From assembly GCA_039000515.1 (NCBI GenBank), contig JBCFYV010000592.1:90527-154526 (forward strand): DNA of 64,000 nt, read 5' to 3'. The DNA is from Timema cristinae (lineage: Eukaryota; Arthropoda; Insecta; Phasmatodea; Timematidae). The notes under the pieces are model-generated. The model worked only from the letters and a program-made list of their open reading frames with translations, was not told the DNA's origin and did no database searches. Each line of letters begins with the position of its first letter. Positions within the stretch are counted from its first letter, which is position 1. Below are positions 29,570-40,164 of this stretch, one piece after another. The position numbers were made by a program, and so were the translations under genes.

Positions 29570-30321
29570 CACAATGGCGTCATCAGAGAATGACAATAAA
29601 AATCTAAAAAATTGGTATCCTGTTACACAATAATAAATGTATTTCAACATCATGGCCAGAGAGCCAACACCTTCCCAAAATCCAAAACATTTGGTGAGTT
29701 AAGAGCTCAAGTAGGTCTGATGGCAAAAAATAAAGTTAACATAACGAAGCATTCCCAGGTTAGTTATACCAAACCACAAAACTTTCCTTGATGTGGAAAT
29801 TACAAATATTAATCATATATAATATATAATACGGAAGTCCGAGACATTGAATTTTGAAAGATAGAAGTTTTTAAAGCGAAAATGAATTTAGAAAAGAGTG
29901 ACGAGCTTACATAATAGTTAGGCTATTTACCTTGTAAGCCCAGAGTGTAATGTGTAACTCTACTCTGGACTCCGACCATTATATACCCTACGGTAATTAT
30001 GTGTTCTCAGTGCGCGGAGTAAATAGAGGGGGGTTCGAGAACACTCTCGAGAGCCTACGAGCATTGGTCACAAGCACAAATACAGTCCATAGAAGTTTTA
30101 GAACGCACATGGCAGCGCGCGCTCACTGCCGTTCACTTGTCTGTTTGTTCACTTGGAAGAGGGAATGGTTAGGACTCCCCCAACACGGCCAGCAGCGAGC
30201 CTCGAACTCTGGCTCAGTTGAATGTGGATTTTGTAGTGTAGTGCATCTCGGGTTTATTGTAGACTAGTCGGAACGAGTCGACTACGGCTGGCTTGGTGAG
30301 TGATACAACTTCTTCTATGAC
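29570..30321. other. spacer between the two retrotransposons, no gene seen
   Basis: The sequence is unique within the window. A 105-codon frame (29950-30267) has no recognisable feature. It probably predates both insertions. Confidence 0.5.
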
Positions 30322-32425
30322 TGTAGCATCCCTTAGGGGCAGATGCCACAAACTACATAGAAAACATAAACACTACAAAAAAGGGGGGGGGGGCTTTAAC
30401 CCAGAGCGAATGCTGAGGAGTTATTAATGTGACCCTCTATCTCATCCAGACGGCAAGAGACTTCAGCCTCAGTAAAGTTCATATTAAACCAAAACTTTGA
30501 CGGATAACCTTGGGAATGATGGGATAAATATATAATAAGAATTAGTATAAGTCAAAGTTAGTCGATGTTTATTAGTCATAGCTCCTTTAGATTTTTAACA
30601 GTTCCTCCAAATATATACATTGTTGATGTTGCGAAGTATAGAATAAATTCATAAACAACAATTAATTGAAGTCAAAGCTAAAGAGTCAGATGGTAAATAT
30701 TCATCAGATTACTTAATGTCAACTTTAAGATGTCGCCCATTAGAAATGGCGTATAGTAAAAATAACATGATCATTTGGATTCCATCATTAAATATTAATC
30801 CTTTAAAAAAAGGGCTCTAGTCAATGGTAACAAGACAATCTAATTTCCAACATAATATATATGTCCATTAGGAATGGTACATAGCGTATGACAATAAGAT
30901 ATGTTAAATTAAAATACTAAATATTTGTCCATAACAAATGGCTCATAGCGTATGACAATAAGATATTTTAATATTCAAACACTAAATATTTGTCCATAAT
31001 AAATGGCTCATAGCGTATGACAATAAGATATGTTAAATTCAAATACTAAATATTTGTCCACAACAAATGGCTCATAGCGTATGACAATAAGATATATATT
31101 AAATTCCAATACTAATATATTTGTCCATACTAAATGGCTCATAGCGTGTGACAATAAGATATGTTAAATTCAAATACTAAATAATTGTCCATAATAAATG
31201 GCTCATAGCGTATGACAATAAGATATGTTAAATTCAAATACTAAATATTTGTCCATACTAAATGGCTCATAGCGTATGACAATAAGATATGTTAAATTCC
31301 AATACTAAATATTTGTCCATAATAAATGGCTCATAGCGTATGACAATAAGATATGTTAAATTCAAATACTAAATATTTGTCCACAACAAATGGCTCATAG
31401 CGTATGACAATAAGATATATATTAAATTCAATACTAAATATTTGTCCATACTAAATGGCTCATAGCGTATGACAATAAGATATGTTAAATTCAAATACTA
31501 AATAATTGTCCATAATAAATGGCTCATAGCGTATGACAATAAGATATGTTAAATTCAAATACTAAATATTTGTCCATAATAAATGGCTCATAGCGTATGA
31601 CAATAAGATATGTTAAATTCAAATACTAAATATGTGTCCATAATAAATGGCTCATAGCGTAAGATATGTTAAATTCAAGTTCTAAATATCTGCCCATCAA
31701 GAAAAGACACATAGCGTATCACAATAAGATAAACTAATTCAAATGCTAACATAGTTCCCGCGAACAATAATTTAAACAATACTGTACATAATCGATATAA
31801 TCGATTAGTCGTGACTCTACTGGCGCTATGTCGCCCTGACCTTGCAAATAAGGTGATCTCAAAAAAACTATGTTCTTAACTGTCAGATAGATTTTTTAGG
31901 TTATTTAAAATTAAAGCCAAAATTGAATTTAGAAAAGATTTACATTAAAAAAAAAGTTTTAATTTGCCGAAAATGGATTTAGATCTTACATTTTATGAAG
32001 TAGAAAGCCGGAGCTTATCCTATCCCTGATATGACTCAGGCCCAATTGTAAAGTTCGTAGCCACAGGCACCAGAATATATACCCTAAAGCACAGAAGAGG
32101 GGAAGATGGGAAAAAGGGGGGAATAACATTCTAGAATAAAAAAGGAACACGAGAAAGCGCAAGTTGATTCGCTTCGAGAGAGGCCGTGGGCGTTCCGGAA
32201 TCTTCTCGGAGGGGATCTCTTTACTGAGCAAGTCCATTCAACCCAAGGCGTTGGCTTGAACTTGCCATTCAGTCTTCACAGTCAGTATTCAATTTTCCCG
32301 TTCGGTGAAGGTGCGTTAGGTGGTTTTGTGTCGTTCTTCCACGCAGCCCCAGTAAACAAGCAAATGGGGTAAGTCTTGACTATTTCTGTTTGTCTCGTGT
32401 CTATCATAAAACATCCGATGCTACA
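30322..32425 (-). repeat. 3' LTR of element 2
   Basis: It runs from TGTAGCATCC to GATGCTACA and contains a 65-bp tandem array with about 14 units (30855-31740). Apart from array length it is nearly identical to 37602-39380. Confidence 0.92.
30855..31740 (-). repeat. 65-bp tandem array in the 3' LTR, about 14 units
   Basis: The unit contains AATGGCTCATAGCGTATGAC, then AATAAGATATGTTAAATTCA, then ATACTAAATATTTGTCCATA. Outer units are diverged and shared with the other LTR. Inner units are almost identical, as expected from recent expansion. Confidence 0.92.
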
Positions 32426-32428
32426 AAT

Positions 32429-32445
32429 CTCCCCCCCCCTTAAAG
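32429..32445 (-). promoter_or_regulatory. polypurine tract of element 2
   Basis: On the minus strand a purine run with about nine consecutive G lies four bases before the 3' LTR. This is where plus-strand priming is expected. Confidence 0.6.
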
Positions 32446-33346
32446 GAGCCAAAGGGGTAGGGTGTAGGTCTTCACACTCTTCTACTTGATCTTGAAGAAC
32501 CCAAATGAACACCAGCGACGTACTAGTTATGTTTTTCTTCAGGACCTTTACACCGTTTACGGAGGATTTCCATTTGCAATCCTTCCCATCCTCGGTGCCA
32601 GATTGTTTCCCTGGACCATTGTAGATCGGATGGGATGGCCTGCTGGGATTGCCGATGGGATCAAGCACCACGTCATACACCATGTCGTCTAGCGGCCCTC
32701 CATTGTGGCCGGAGTTCCAGTCCGTTCATCTCTTGTGAACGCCCACCATGGTCTCTCCCACGCCATGTGTATATCTTCAAGAAGCTTCCCTCACGGCGTG
32801 CCAATGGGAAAGGGGAAGGGGAGGGAGAAGACACAGACGGAAGGACTCCTCTGAGCTGCACACACAAAAGAATAGAAGCAGTACACAGAATTTAAAGTAT
32901 TCATCCCTAACCAATTGGGTTTTTATCCAAAGTTCAAAAAAAAGAATCTCATATCTAGCTCTCATGCGAGAAAAAGTTCCAAATAAACAAGCTATCACAT
33001 GGTTCCGTTCTTCGCTTCAATAGCCATAAAGCAGCACTGAATCAGCTAGTCATTAGCCATCTGGCGTACTAGTTCATTAGAAATGCACTTGTAAACTATT
33101 TGTTGACGTATCTTGATCAGGTACACACGTGTCCGGCACATAATAAAAATATATATATTTTTTTTATTTACATTTCTCGCCCTGGGCCCAGGCGTAGCAA
33201 CATAATAATAATAGAACCTAACCTATAATTTACTTGCCTACTCTACAAGTATATATATATATATATTAGCTAATTTTCATCATACAAAAAAACTCACATT
33301 TAACTATTCAAATATGTCCACACCATATCCCAAGGGACAATTGGGC
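32446..33346 (-). other. 3' untranslated region of element 2
   Basis: Short overlapping frames occur on both strands (for example 32282-32683), but none has recognisable motifs. I see no envelope gene. Confidence 0.45.
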
Positions 33347-34500
33347 TCAAATCTTTTTCAAATGGCTAACATGCGCTCGCCTAGATAAAGATGCATCCTT
33401 CACATTCCTGAGATAGCAGGTCACTGGTGTCAAAAACTTGTCAACCGTCCATGGACCACTCCACCTCTGGCACAGCTTCGCCGATCTCTTCTCCGCCGAG
33501 GAGCTCAAGGGGAATTCCTTACACAATACACTATCTCCTACAATGAAAGGAACGGGGAGTCTCCCCTTATTGTATGCGCTAGCCACCCTTCTTTGAGCCT
33601 TTTTGAGATGATCCAGGGCACGTTGACATCTATCTTTATGGGAGGAATCATCACAATTCTCTAACAATGGATCAATGTTCCAAATAGCTAAAAGGGGGTG
33701 GTTCAACTCTCGACCAAGAAAGATGGAAGCCGGCGAACAGCCAATGGATTCATGGAAAGCGGAATTAAAAGCTAAATTTAAAAAATCTAATTCCTGATCC
33801 CACATATTCTGTGCCTCACTATGATAAATTGTAAGAGCTATTACCAAATTCCTGTTGAATCTCTCAACCTGATTGGGTCCGGGATGGTAGGGGCTAGTGG
33901 TAACATGTTTAATTCCCCAACTGAAACACATGTTTTTAAAACAGCTCGATCTGAAGCAAGGACCATTATCACTGACCACAACACGTGGTGCTCCAAATAA
34001 AGCCCACACTCGCCTGCAGAGGGCGTTGACAGTAGTGGTTGCTTTCATGTTGCGCAACGGGATGAGAACCACGAACTTGGAAAAGGCGTCTACTAAAATA
34101 TAGTATACATGAATTACCTAAGGTGGAACGGGTGATTGGCCCCATGTAATCGATGAAGACCTTACCCCAGGGACGTTGGGCGACATAGCCGAATGGAACC
34201 TAACTCTGGAATTTTGGGCGGGTTTAGCCTTTAGACAGCTTCACAATGGCTAACCCACTCTTTCACATCGTTATACAACCCGGGCCAGAAGAACTCCTTA
34301 GTAATTTTTAAAGGTTTTCAAAACTCCAAGATGACCACCATATGCAGAATCATGAAAATATTTCAGCAACATTGATCGCACCGCCCCTGGCACAACCACT
34401 TTCCTGCACTTCCCCTTCGAATTAGTCACAACCAATAGCCCATTGAAAATAGCATATGACCCTATTTTCTCCCTCTAGATATCCTGTCTTTTAATTCTAC
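33347..34500 (-). pseudogene. pol: integrase domain of element 2 pol
   Basis: On the minus strand the open part (34072 down to 33347) has the second catalytic Asp in SDNGPCF and the Glu in NQVERFN. The segment ends with RRAHVSHLKK. The first catalytic Asp and the zinc finger lie in 34072-34500, which is readable only in fragments, so that half is decayed. It is clearly related to element 1 integrase (shared LLGRELNHPLLA-type block). Confidence 0.85.
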
Positions 34501-34518
34501 ACACCACGGATCGTTATT

Positions 34519-35330
34519 TTAGTGGTTCCCAATTGACGTAAAGGATTCAGGGATGGACTGAATAACACAGGAAGCAGGAGCTACCTCGAGAGATCCAATA
34601 GGAGAGTTATCTTCCGCCATGCGGGACAAAGCATCTGCCACAACGTTATGTCTCCCAGAAATGTGGTGGGTGGAGAACTTGAACCTAGATAGTCTCCAAA
34701 CCCATCTCCCTATTTTCCCAAGCTGCTTGGGGTGGCCCCACATCCACGCTAGTGCCTGGTTATCGGTGAAAAGCTCGAATTCACGTTGCTCTAGATAATC
34801 GGCGAAACGCTCAACGCCTGTGACACAGGCGAGACATTCCTTTTCATAGGCGCTGTATCGCCTCTCGGCATCGGTGAGAGTCCGACTAGCGAAGGCTACC
34901 GGCCGGACTCCCTCCGATGACCTCTGGGACAACACAGCCCCCAGAGCCACAGACGAAGCATCAACATGAAGGAGAAATGGGATAGAAAAATCTGGCATCC
35001 TTAGTACCTCGGGGGAGATAAGCTTTTCTTTCAATAGGTTAAATCCCGTGCCTGCTCCTCACCCCAGCAAAAGGTGACACCTTTCCTCTTTAGAGCATTG
35101 AGTGGAGCGGTAATCTCCGAAAAGGCCGGGACAAATCTGGCGTAATATGCACACATGCCAACAAAACGCATCACGCCCTTGAGATTTGAGGGGGGAGGAT
35201 AATTAATGATGGGGCTGATTCGCTCGGGATCTATAAGGAGGTTTCCCTCAGAAATAACATACCCCAGGTATTTGATGGAGGGTTTTGCCCAAGTAACCTT
35301 ATCGGGATTTACTGTCAGGCCTGCTCACCG
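34519..35330 (-). pseudogene. pol: RNase H domain of element 2 pol
   Basis: The minus-strand frame from 35034 carries LLHVDASSVALG, YEKECLA, LFTDNQALAW and VVADALSRM in order. These are the RNase H acidic residues and end motif. The connection to the reverse transcriptase (35034-35330) has frame changes. Confidence 0.83.
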
Positions 35331-35984
35331 TAATCGAGTCAACACTTCCTCTAAATGCACTAAATGATCCTCAAGTGAATTGCTATATACACATATGTCA
35401 TCCAAGTAGTTAAATACATAATCGTATTTAATGTCAGACAACACATGGTCCAGTACGCGACTTAAGGCTTGTCCGCCTATACTACAGCCAAGGGGAACAC
35501 GGTTAAATTCGTATTGTCTCCACGGAGTGACAAAAGCAGTGAATTTTTTTGAAGACTCTACCAAGGCGCATTGCAAAAAGCTTGCGTTGAGATCAATCAG
35601 GCTAAAAATACGAGCTCTACCAAGGTGCTGAAAAGCTGACTCTATGCTAGGCATTGGGTACGGGTCAAACTGAATCTTTTTGTTGACCTTCCTATAATCG
35701 ACGATAAGCCTGAAGCCCTCCCCTTTTTTGGGTATAAAAAATGCAGGACTAGCATACGGTGAGTTCGAGGGGCGGATGACCACTTTTGATTCTAAATCAT
35801 TGATCAACTCCCGAAAAACCTTCATTTTGGGCGGAGCACATGAGTACGGACCTGATCTAACGGGGATGTTGTCACTCATTATGATTTCATAAGGCAGGAC
35901 ATTACACCCCCCTAACCTGGTAGTAATGACGTCAGAAAACTTAGAAATCAAACCCCTAATGGCTACTTCACTATTATCAAACAA
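35325..35984 (-). pseudogene. pol: reverse transcriptase domain of element 2 pol
   Basis: A long minus-strand frame has SNSPYASPAFFIPK, LIVDYRKVNK, DLNASFLQC, FNRVPLG and the catalytic YLDD (plus-strand 35397-35408). This is the best-preserved part of the element. It stops at 35325, after the palm, where a TGA interrupts the thumb region. Confidence 0.88.
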
Positions 35985-35993
35985 ACATAAGCT

Positions 35994-36436
35994 TTAAAAA
36001 ATATGATTAGTATAAAACGGGACTTTAACCCTGGGGAAAAACCCAAAACTTAACTCCTTCCTAGCCAGGTCAATGACGGCACCAGTTCCCCACAGGAAAT
36101 CATTACCCAAGATTATATCGTAGGGTAATGAAGGAACGCAAAACAAATCCCTCTTCCAAGAAAACCCCATTATTTTTATGGAAAGACTCACTTTCTCACT
36201 AACCTTAAGGAGGTTGCCATTGCCTAAGACAAAGGCCTTAACACCGACTTTCCCCACCGGTATCTTCCAACATTATTTAAACTATTCAAAAATTCAACAC
36301 TAATGAACGAAGCACTTGAACCAGTGTCAAGTAAGGCAGAGCCAGACGCTGATCTAATTGAGAATCTAACAACCGGGGAAAGGGGAACAGAAGATTTGGA
36401 AACTTCACGCGCGGCGGCCCCCCTTACCACCACCAC
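35994..36436 (-). pseudogene. pol: aspartic protease domain of element 2 pol
   Basis: ALLDTGSSASFIS contains the Asp-Thr-Gly active site. After a frame change near 36240 the domain continues with LPYDIILGNDFL to about 35994. The reading frame enters in line with gag after a TGA. Confidence 0.8.
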
Positions 36437-37526
36437 GCGTCACACGTTTCCCGAGGGGCACTCCCTCTGAAGGTGTCTAGTTGTCGGCAGCGATAACATC
36501 GGACGTGGGTTAAGTCAGAAGATCTCCTTGACCTATTCCTGCCTCCTTGCATAGTAGAGGGACTAGAACCCACGTTTAATAATAGGCCTGGTAATAGTCG
36601 CAAATGGGGGGGGTCTTTCCTGTCTGAAGTTACAGGGCACCTGCGCGGGAAATTCATACAAATATTCCCTCTCGGCCAAAAGCGAACCCTCTATACTGGA
36701 CGCCAAAAGAGTACAACTCGGGAAGAGTAGTAGGCCTATTAGAAAATATGAAATGTCTCCTCGTCAAAGGGGACACATTTTCAAGGATAATTTCCACTAT
36801 ATCTCCTCAGGTACTTAAGGCCTAACACCTCAATCGCCTCAGAGACAGCCAAGATAAATAATCGAAAGGGTTCCTGAGGAAGCTGAAACGACGTACCTTT
36901 TGTTTATACAGGGTATCCTTATCTCTTTTAGACACTAGAGACTCTAATATGCGACTTTTCACCCTAGTCCAGGGAAGGCCTAGCTGAATACACTCAGTGA
37001 TTAAGTGTGCTAGAAATCCTGACGTCTTGCCAATACATAAGGTTAATAACTCCAAGTCCCCTACGAGTCTGAGTTTCCAAACTCTATGAACCTCTACCAA
37101 AAAGTTAAATAATTCCAAGGGCGATAACCCATCGCACACCGGCCAAAGTCTAACGCGCTCGCTAGCGACCTTACTTTGTGTTTTGGAGAGAGTACTAGAA
37201 AACTGTGTACTAGCGGCGGGGACAACGGGAGGGATTGGGAGTCCACAAACCTTCTCTATCGCAATAGACTCAATTTTGTGCTGATCCCCCTTATCATAAG
37301 AAGGCTGACTAACGTTATACATATTGTCCTGATTAATAGGGTCGCTGGACTTACAAATACTCTCGGACAGCAAGGACCGCAAAGCAGCAACCGTTGCCTC
37401 AGGGGGGTATTGGATTTTTCTCGCCTTGAGCTCCTCACGCAGATCGGAGCCGCTGAGAAGGTAGATTTCAGACCGCGTGCTGATCGTGCTTCCAGAGGCA
37501 GAGTCCATGGCCGTTGTGTTATTCAT
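36424..37526 (-). pseudogene. gag: gag of element 2, frameshifted
   Basis: The minus-strand frame from 37526 to 36822 has the same ELLTLCIGKTSGFL signature as element 1. It ends early after RNPFDYLSWLS. A later frame (36657-36424) retains only part of a zinc knuckle (RCYRC); the second half of the knuckle is out of frame. Both changes break the protein. Confidence 0.8.
36446..36452 (-). promoter_or_regulatory. candidate -1 frameshift site G GGA AAC of element 2
   Basis: On the minus strand GGGAAAC stands two codons before a TGA in the frame that encodes the zinc knuckle end. It is in the phase needed for -1 slippage. The position is equivalent to the AAAAAAC of element 1. Later indels obscure the downstream frame. 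Confidence 0.45.
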
Positions 37527-37583
37527 GAAACAGAATTACAAAAATTAATTAAACAGAACAAGCAAGATGCATTCACTCTGAGC

Positions 37584-37597
37584 GCAGAGTGGCGCAG
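37584..37597 (-). promoter_or_regulatory. candidate primer-binding site of element 2
   Basis: The plus strand here reads GCAGAGTGGCGCAG, identical to nucleotides 2-15 of a typical animal initiator-methionine tRNA. The element RNA would carry the complement, four bases inside the 5' LTR. Confidence 0.5.
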
Positions 37598-37601
37598 ATT
37601 T

Positions 37602-39380
37602 TGTAGCATCCCTTAGGGGCAGATGCCACAAACTACATAGAAAACATAAACACTACAAAAAAGGGGGGGGGGGGTTAACCCAGAGCGAATGCTGAGGAGT
37701 TATTAATGTGACCCTCTATCTCATCCAGACGGCAAGAGACTTCAGCCTCAGTAAAGTTCATATTAAACCAAAACTTTGACGGATAACCTTGGGAATGATG
37801 GGTAAATATATAATTAGAATTAGTATAAGTCAAAGTTAGTCGATGTTTATTAGTCATAGCTCCATTAGATTTTTAACAGTTCCTCCAAATATATACATTG
37901 TTGATGTTGCGAAGTATAGAATAAATTCATAAACAACAATTAATTGAAGTCAAAGCTAAAGAGTCAGATGGTAAATATTCATCAGATTACTTAATGTTAA
38001 CTTTAAGATGTCCCCATTACAAATGGCGCATAGTAAAAATAACATGATCATTTGGATTCCATCATTAAATATTAATCCTTTAAAAAAAGGCACCTAGTCA
38101 ATGGTAACAAGACAATCTAATTTCCAACATAATATATATGTCCATTAGGAATGGTACATAGCGTATGACAATAAGATATGTTAAATTAAAATACTAAATA
38201 TTTGTCCATAACAAATGGCTCATAGCGTATGACAATAAGATATTTTAAATTCAAAACACTAAATATTTGTCCATAATAAATGGCTCATAGCGTATGACAA
38301 TAAGATATGTTAAATTCAAATACTAAATATTTGTCCACAACAAATGGCTCATAGCGTATGACAATAAGATATATATTAAATTCCAATACTAAATATTTGT
38401 CCATACTAAATGGCTCATAGCGTATGACAATAAGATATGTTAAATTCAAATACTAAATAATTGTCCATAATAAATGGCTCATAGCGTATGACAATAAGAT
38501 ATGTTAAATTCAAATACTAAATATTTGTCCATAATAAAGGCTCATAGCGTATGACAATAAGATATGTTAAATTCAAATACTAAATATGTGTCCATAATAA
38601 ATGGCTCATAGCGTAAGATATGTTAAATTCAAGTTCTAAATATCTGCCCATCAAGAAAAGACACATAGCGTATCACAATATGATAAACTAATTCAAATGC
38701 TAACATAGTTCCCGCGAACATTAATTTAAACAATACAGTACATAATCGATATAATCGATTAGTCGTGACTCTACTGGCGCTATGTCGCCCTGACCTTGCA
38801 AATAAGGTGATCTCAAAAAAACTATGTTCTTAACTGTCAGATAGATTTTTTAGGTTATTTAAAAATTAAAGCCAAAATTGAATTTAGAAAAGATTTACAT
38901 TAAAAAAAAAGGTTTTAATTGCCGAAAATGGATTTAGATCTTACATTTTATGAAGTAGAAAGCCGGAGCTTATCCTATCCCTGATATGACTCAGGCCCAA
39001 TTGTAAAGTTCGTAGCCACAGGCACCAGAATATATACCCTAAAGCACAGAAGAGGGGAAGATGGGAAAAAGGGGGAATAACATTCTAGAATAAAAAAGGA
39101 ACACGAGAAAGCGCAAGTTGATTCGCTTCGAGAGAGGCCGTGGGCGTTCCGGAATCTTCTCGGAGGGGATCTCTTTACTGCGCAAGTCCATTCAACCCAA
39201 GGCGTTGGCTTGAACTTGCCATTCAGTCTTCACAGTCAGTATTCAATTTTCCCGGTTCGGTGAAGGTGCGTTAGGTGGTTTTGTGTCGTTCTTCCACGCA
39301 GCCCCAGTAAACAAGCAAATGGGGTAAGTCTTGACTATTTCTGTTTGTCTCGTGTCTATCATAAAACATCCGATGCTACA
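37602..39380 (-). repeat. 5' LTR of element 2
   Basis: The copy is nearly identical to 30322-32425 but has about nine units of the 65-bp array (about 38140-38690) instead of about fourteen. Confidence 0.92.
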
Positions 39381-39417
39381 TGATATGTTGTAACAAGGTT
39401 ACGAGTGTCATTAAACT

Positions 39418-39885
39418 GACAATCCCGATAGTCCTGACCGTTGGGATTATTTACGATGATGGAATTTGCCTAGTAGTTAACAACTGCTCCATGGGTAATT
39501 AGTGTTCTGCTATAGATTTGAGTGTGATTGGTGATTTTTTTTTCCTCGACAGTAATCAATATGTATTTATTTTATTGCATATTACTGGGATCCAAAAGGG
39601 CTGGACGATGGCCTAGGGGCTGGCCCTGAAGGATAAAGGTTGTTTGACGCAGATTTACACTGCCATACCACCCAGCACCCGTCAGGGATGTTCCAGTTTG
39701 CGTTTGGGCTCAACCAAAAAAGCAGTGATTTGGAGGTGCACTACGTACCGGGCCATCTTATCGAGGAAGTAAACGCCTTTCCACCGTCCGCAATTTAAAG
39801 TCCACCAGCCCCCGTATTATTTTCTGGAGAAGCAAGCAACAACCTGTGGGCTGGACGCGATTGATCGCCTTATATGTAAGTTTAC
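39418..39885 (+). pseudogene. relic of a second, diverged copy of the Polinton spliced gene
   Basis: The segment follows the order of the gene at 6277-6813. A match to the end of exon 1 (GATGGAATTTGCC, then CCATGGGTAA) is followed by a T-rich intron-like stretch. The exon 2 start ATTACTGGGATCC (39581) and GGGCTGGACGATGG come next, and then a gap region. GATTGATCGCCTTATAT precedes a preserved GTAAGT donor (39876). In-frame stops and a lost acceptor show that it is dead. It is evidence of another, older Polinton-related insertion. Confidence 0.6.
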
Positions 39886-40164
39886 GACTCTGACTATTAA
39901 AAGTGTTTTTTTAAGAACATTTTTTTAAATTTGTTTTTAAAGGTATAATCTACAAGTAATAGTACTATATCCATTAGTTCAGGAATAATGAAGTGTTGAG
40001 CAAGATTTCTGTCCATGCCCGAATCACCGTTATAACACAGACATTAAAGTACAAACGAAAGGGCTGCGCGTCAAACGTTTTGACTTGAGCCAAAAAGAAT
40101 ATTAGCTCTGATATTCGTAGCTGGACACATTTATTTCAAGATGTTATTGTAGATAAACTATCCC

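Larger units (their letters stand above)
30322..39380 (-). mobile_element. Ty3/gypsy-type LTR retrotransposon (element 2)
   Basis: LTRs start TGTAGCAT and end ATGCTACA, an 8-bp perfect inverted terminus. Between them, on the minus strand, lie gag, protease, reverse transcriptase, RNase H and integrase. Gag and pol resemble element 1, so the two belong to the same clade. The bases outside the ends (TGAC left, TGAT right) match at three of four positions and may be a mutated duplication. The LTRs are 2,104 and 1,779 bp, and the difference equals about five 65-bp repeat units. The coding region is broken. Confidence 0.92.

Noticed and set aside
30885..31700. CRISPR-like array because of regularly spaced repeats.
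   Set aside because: The units are contiguous 65-bp tandem repeats without unique spacers and lie in an LTR of a eukaryotic retrotransposon.
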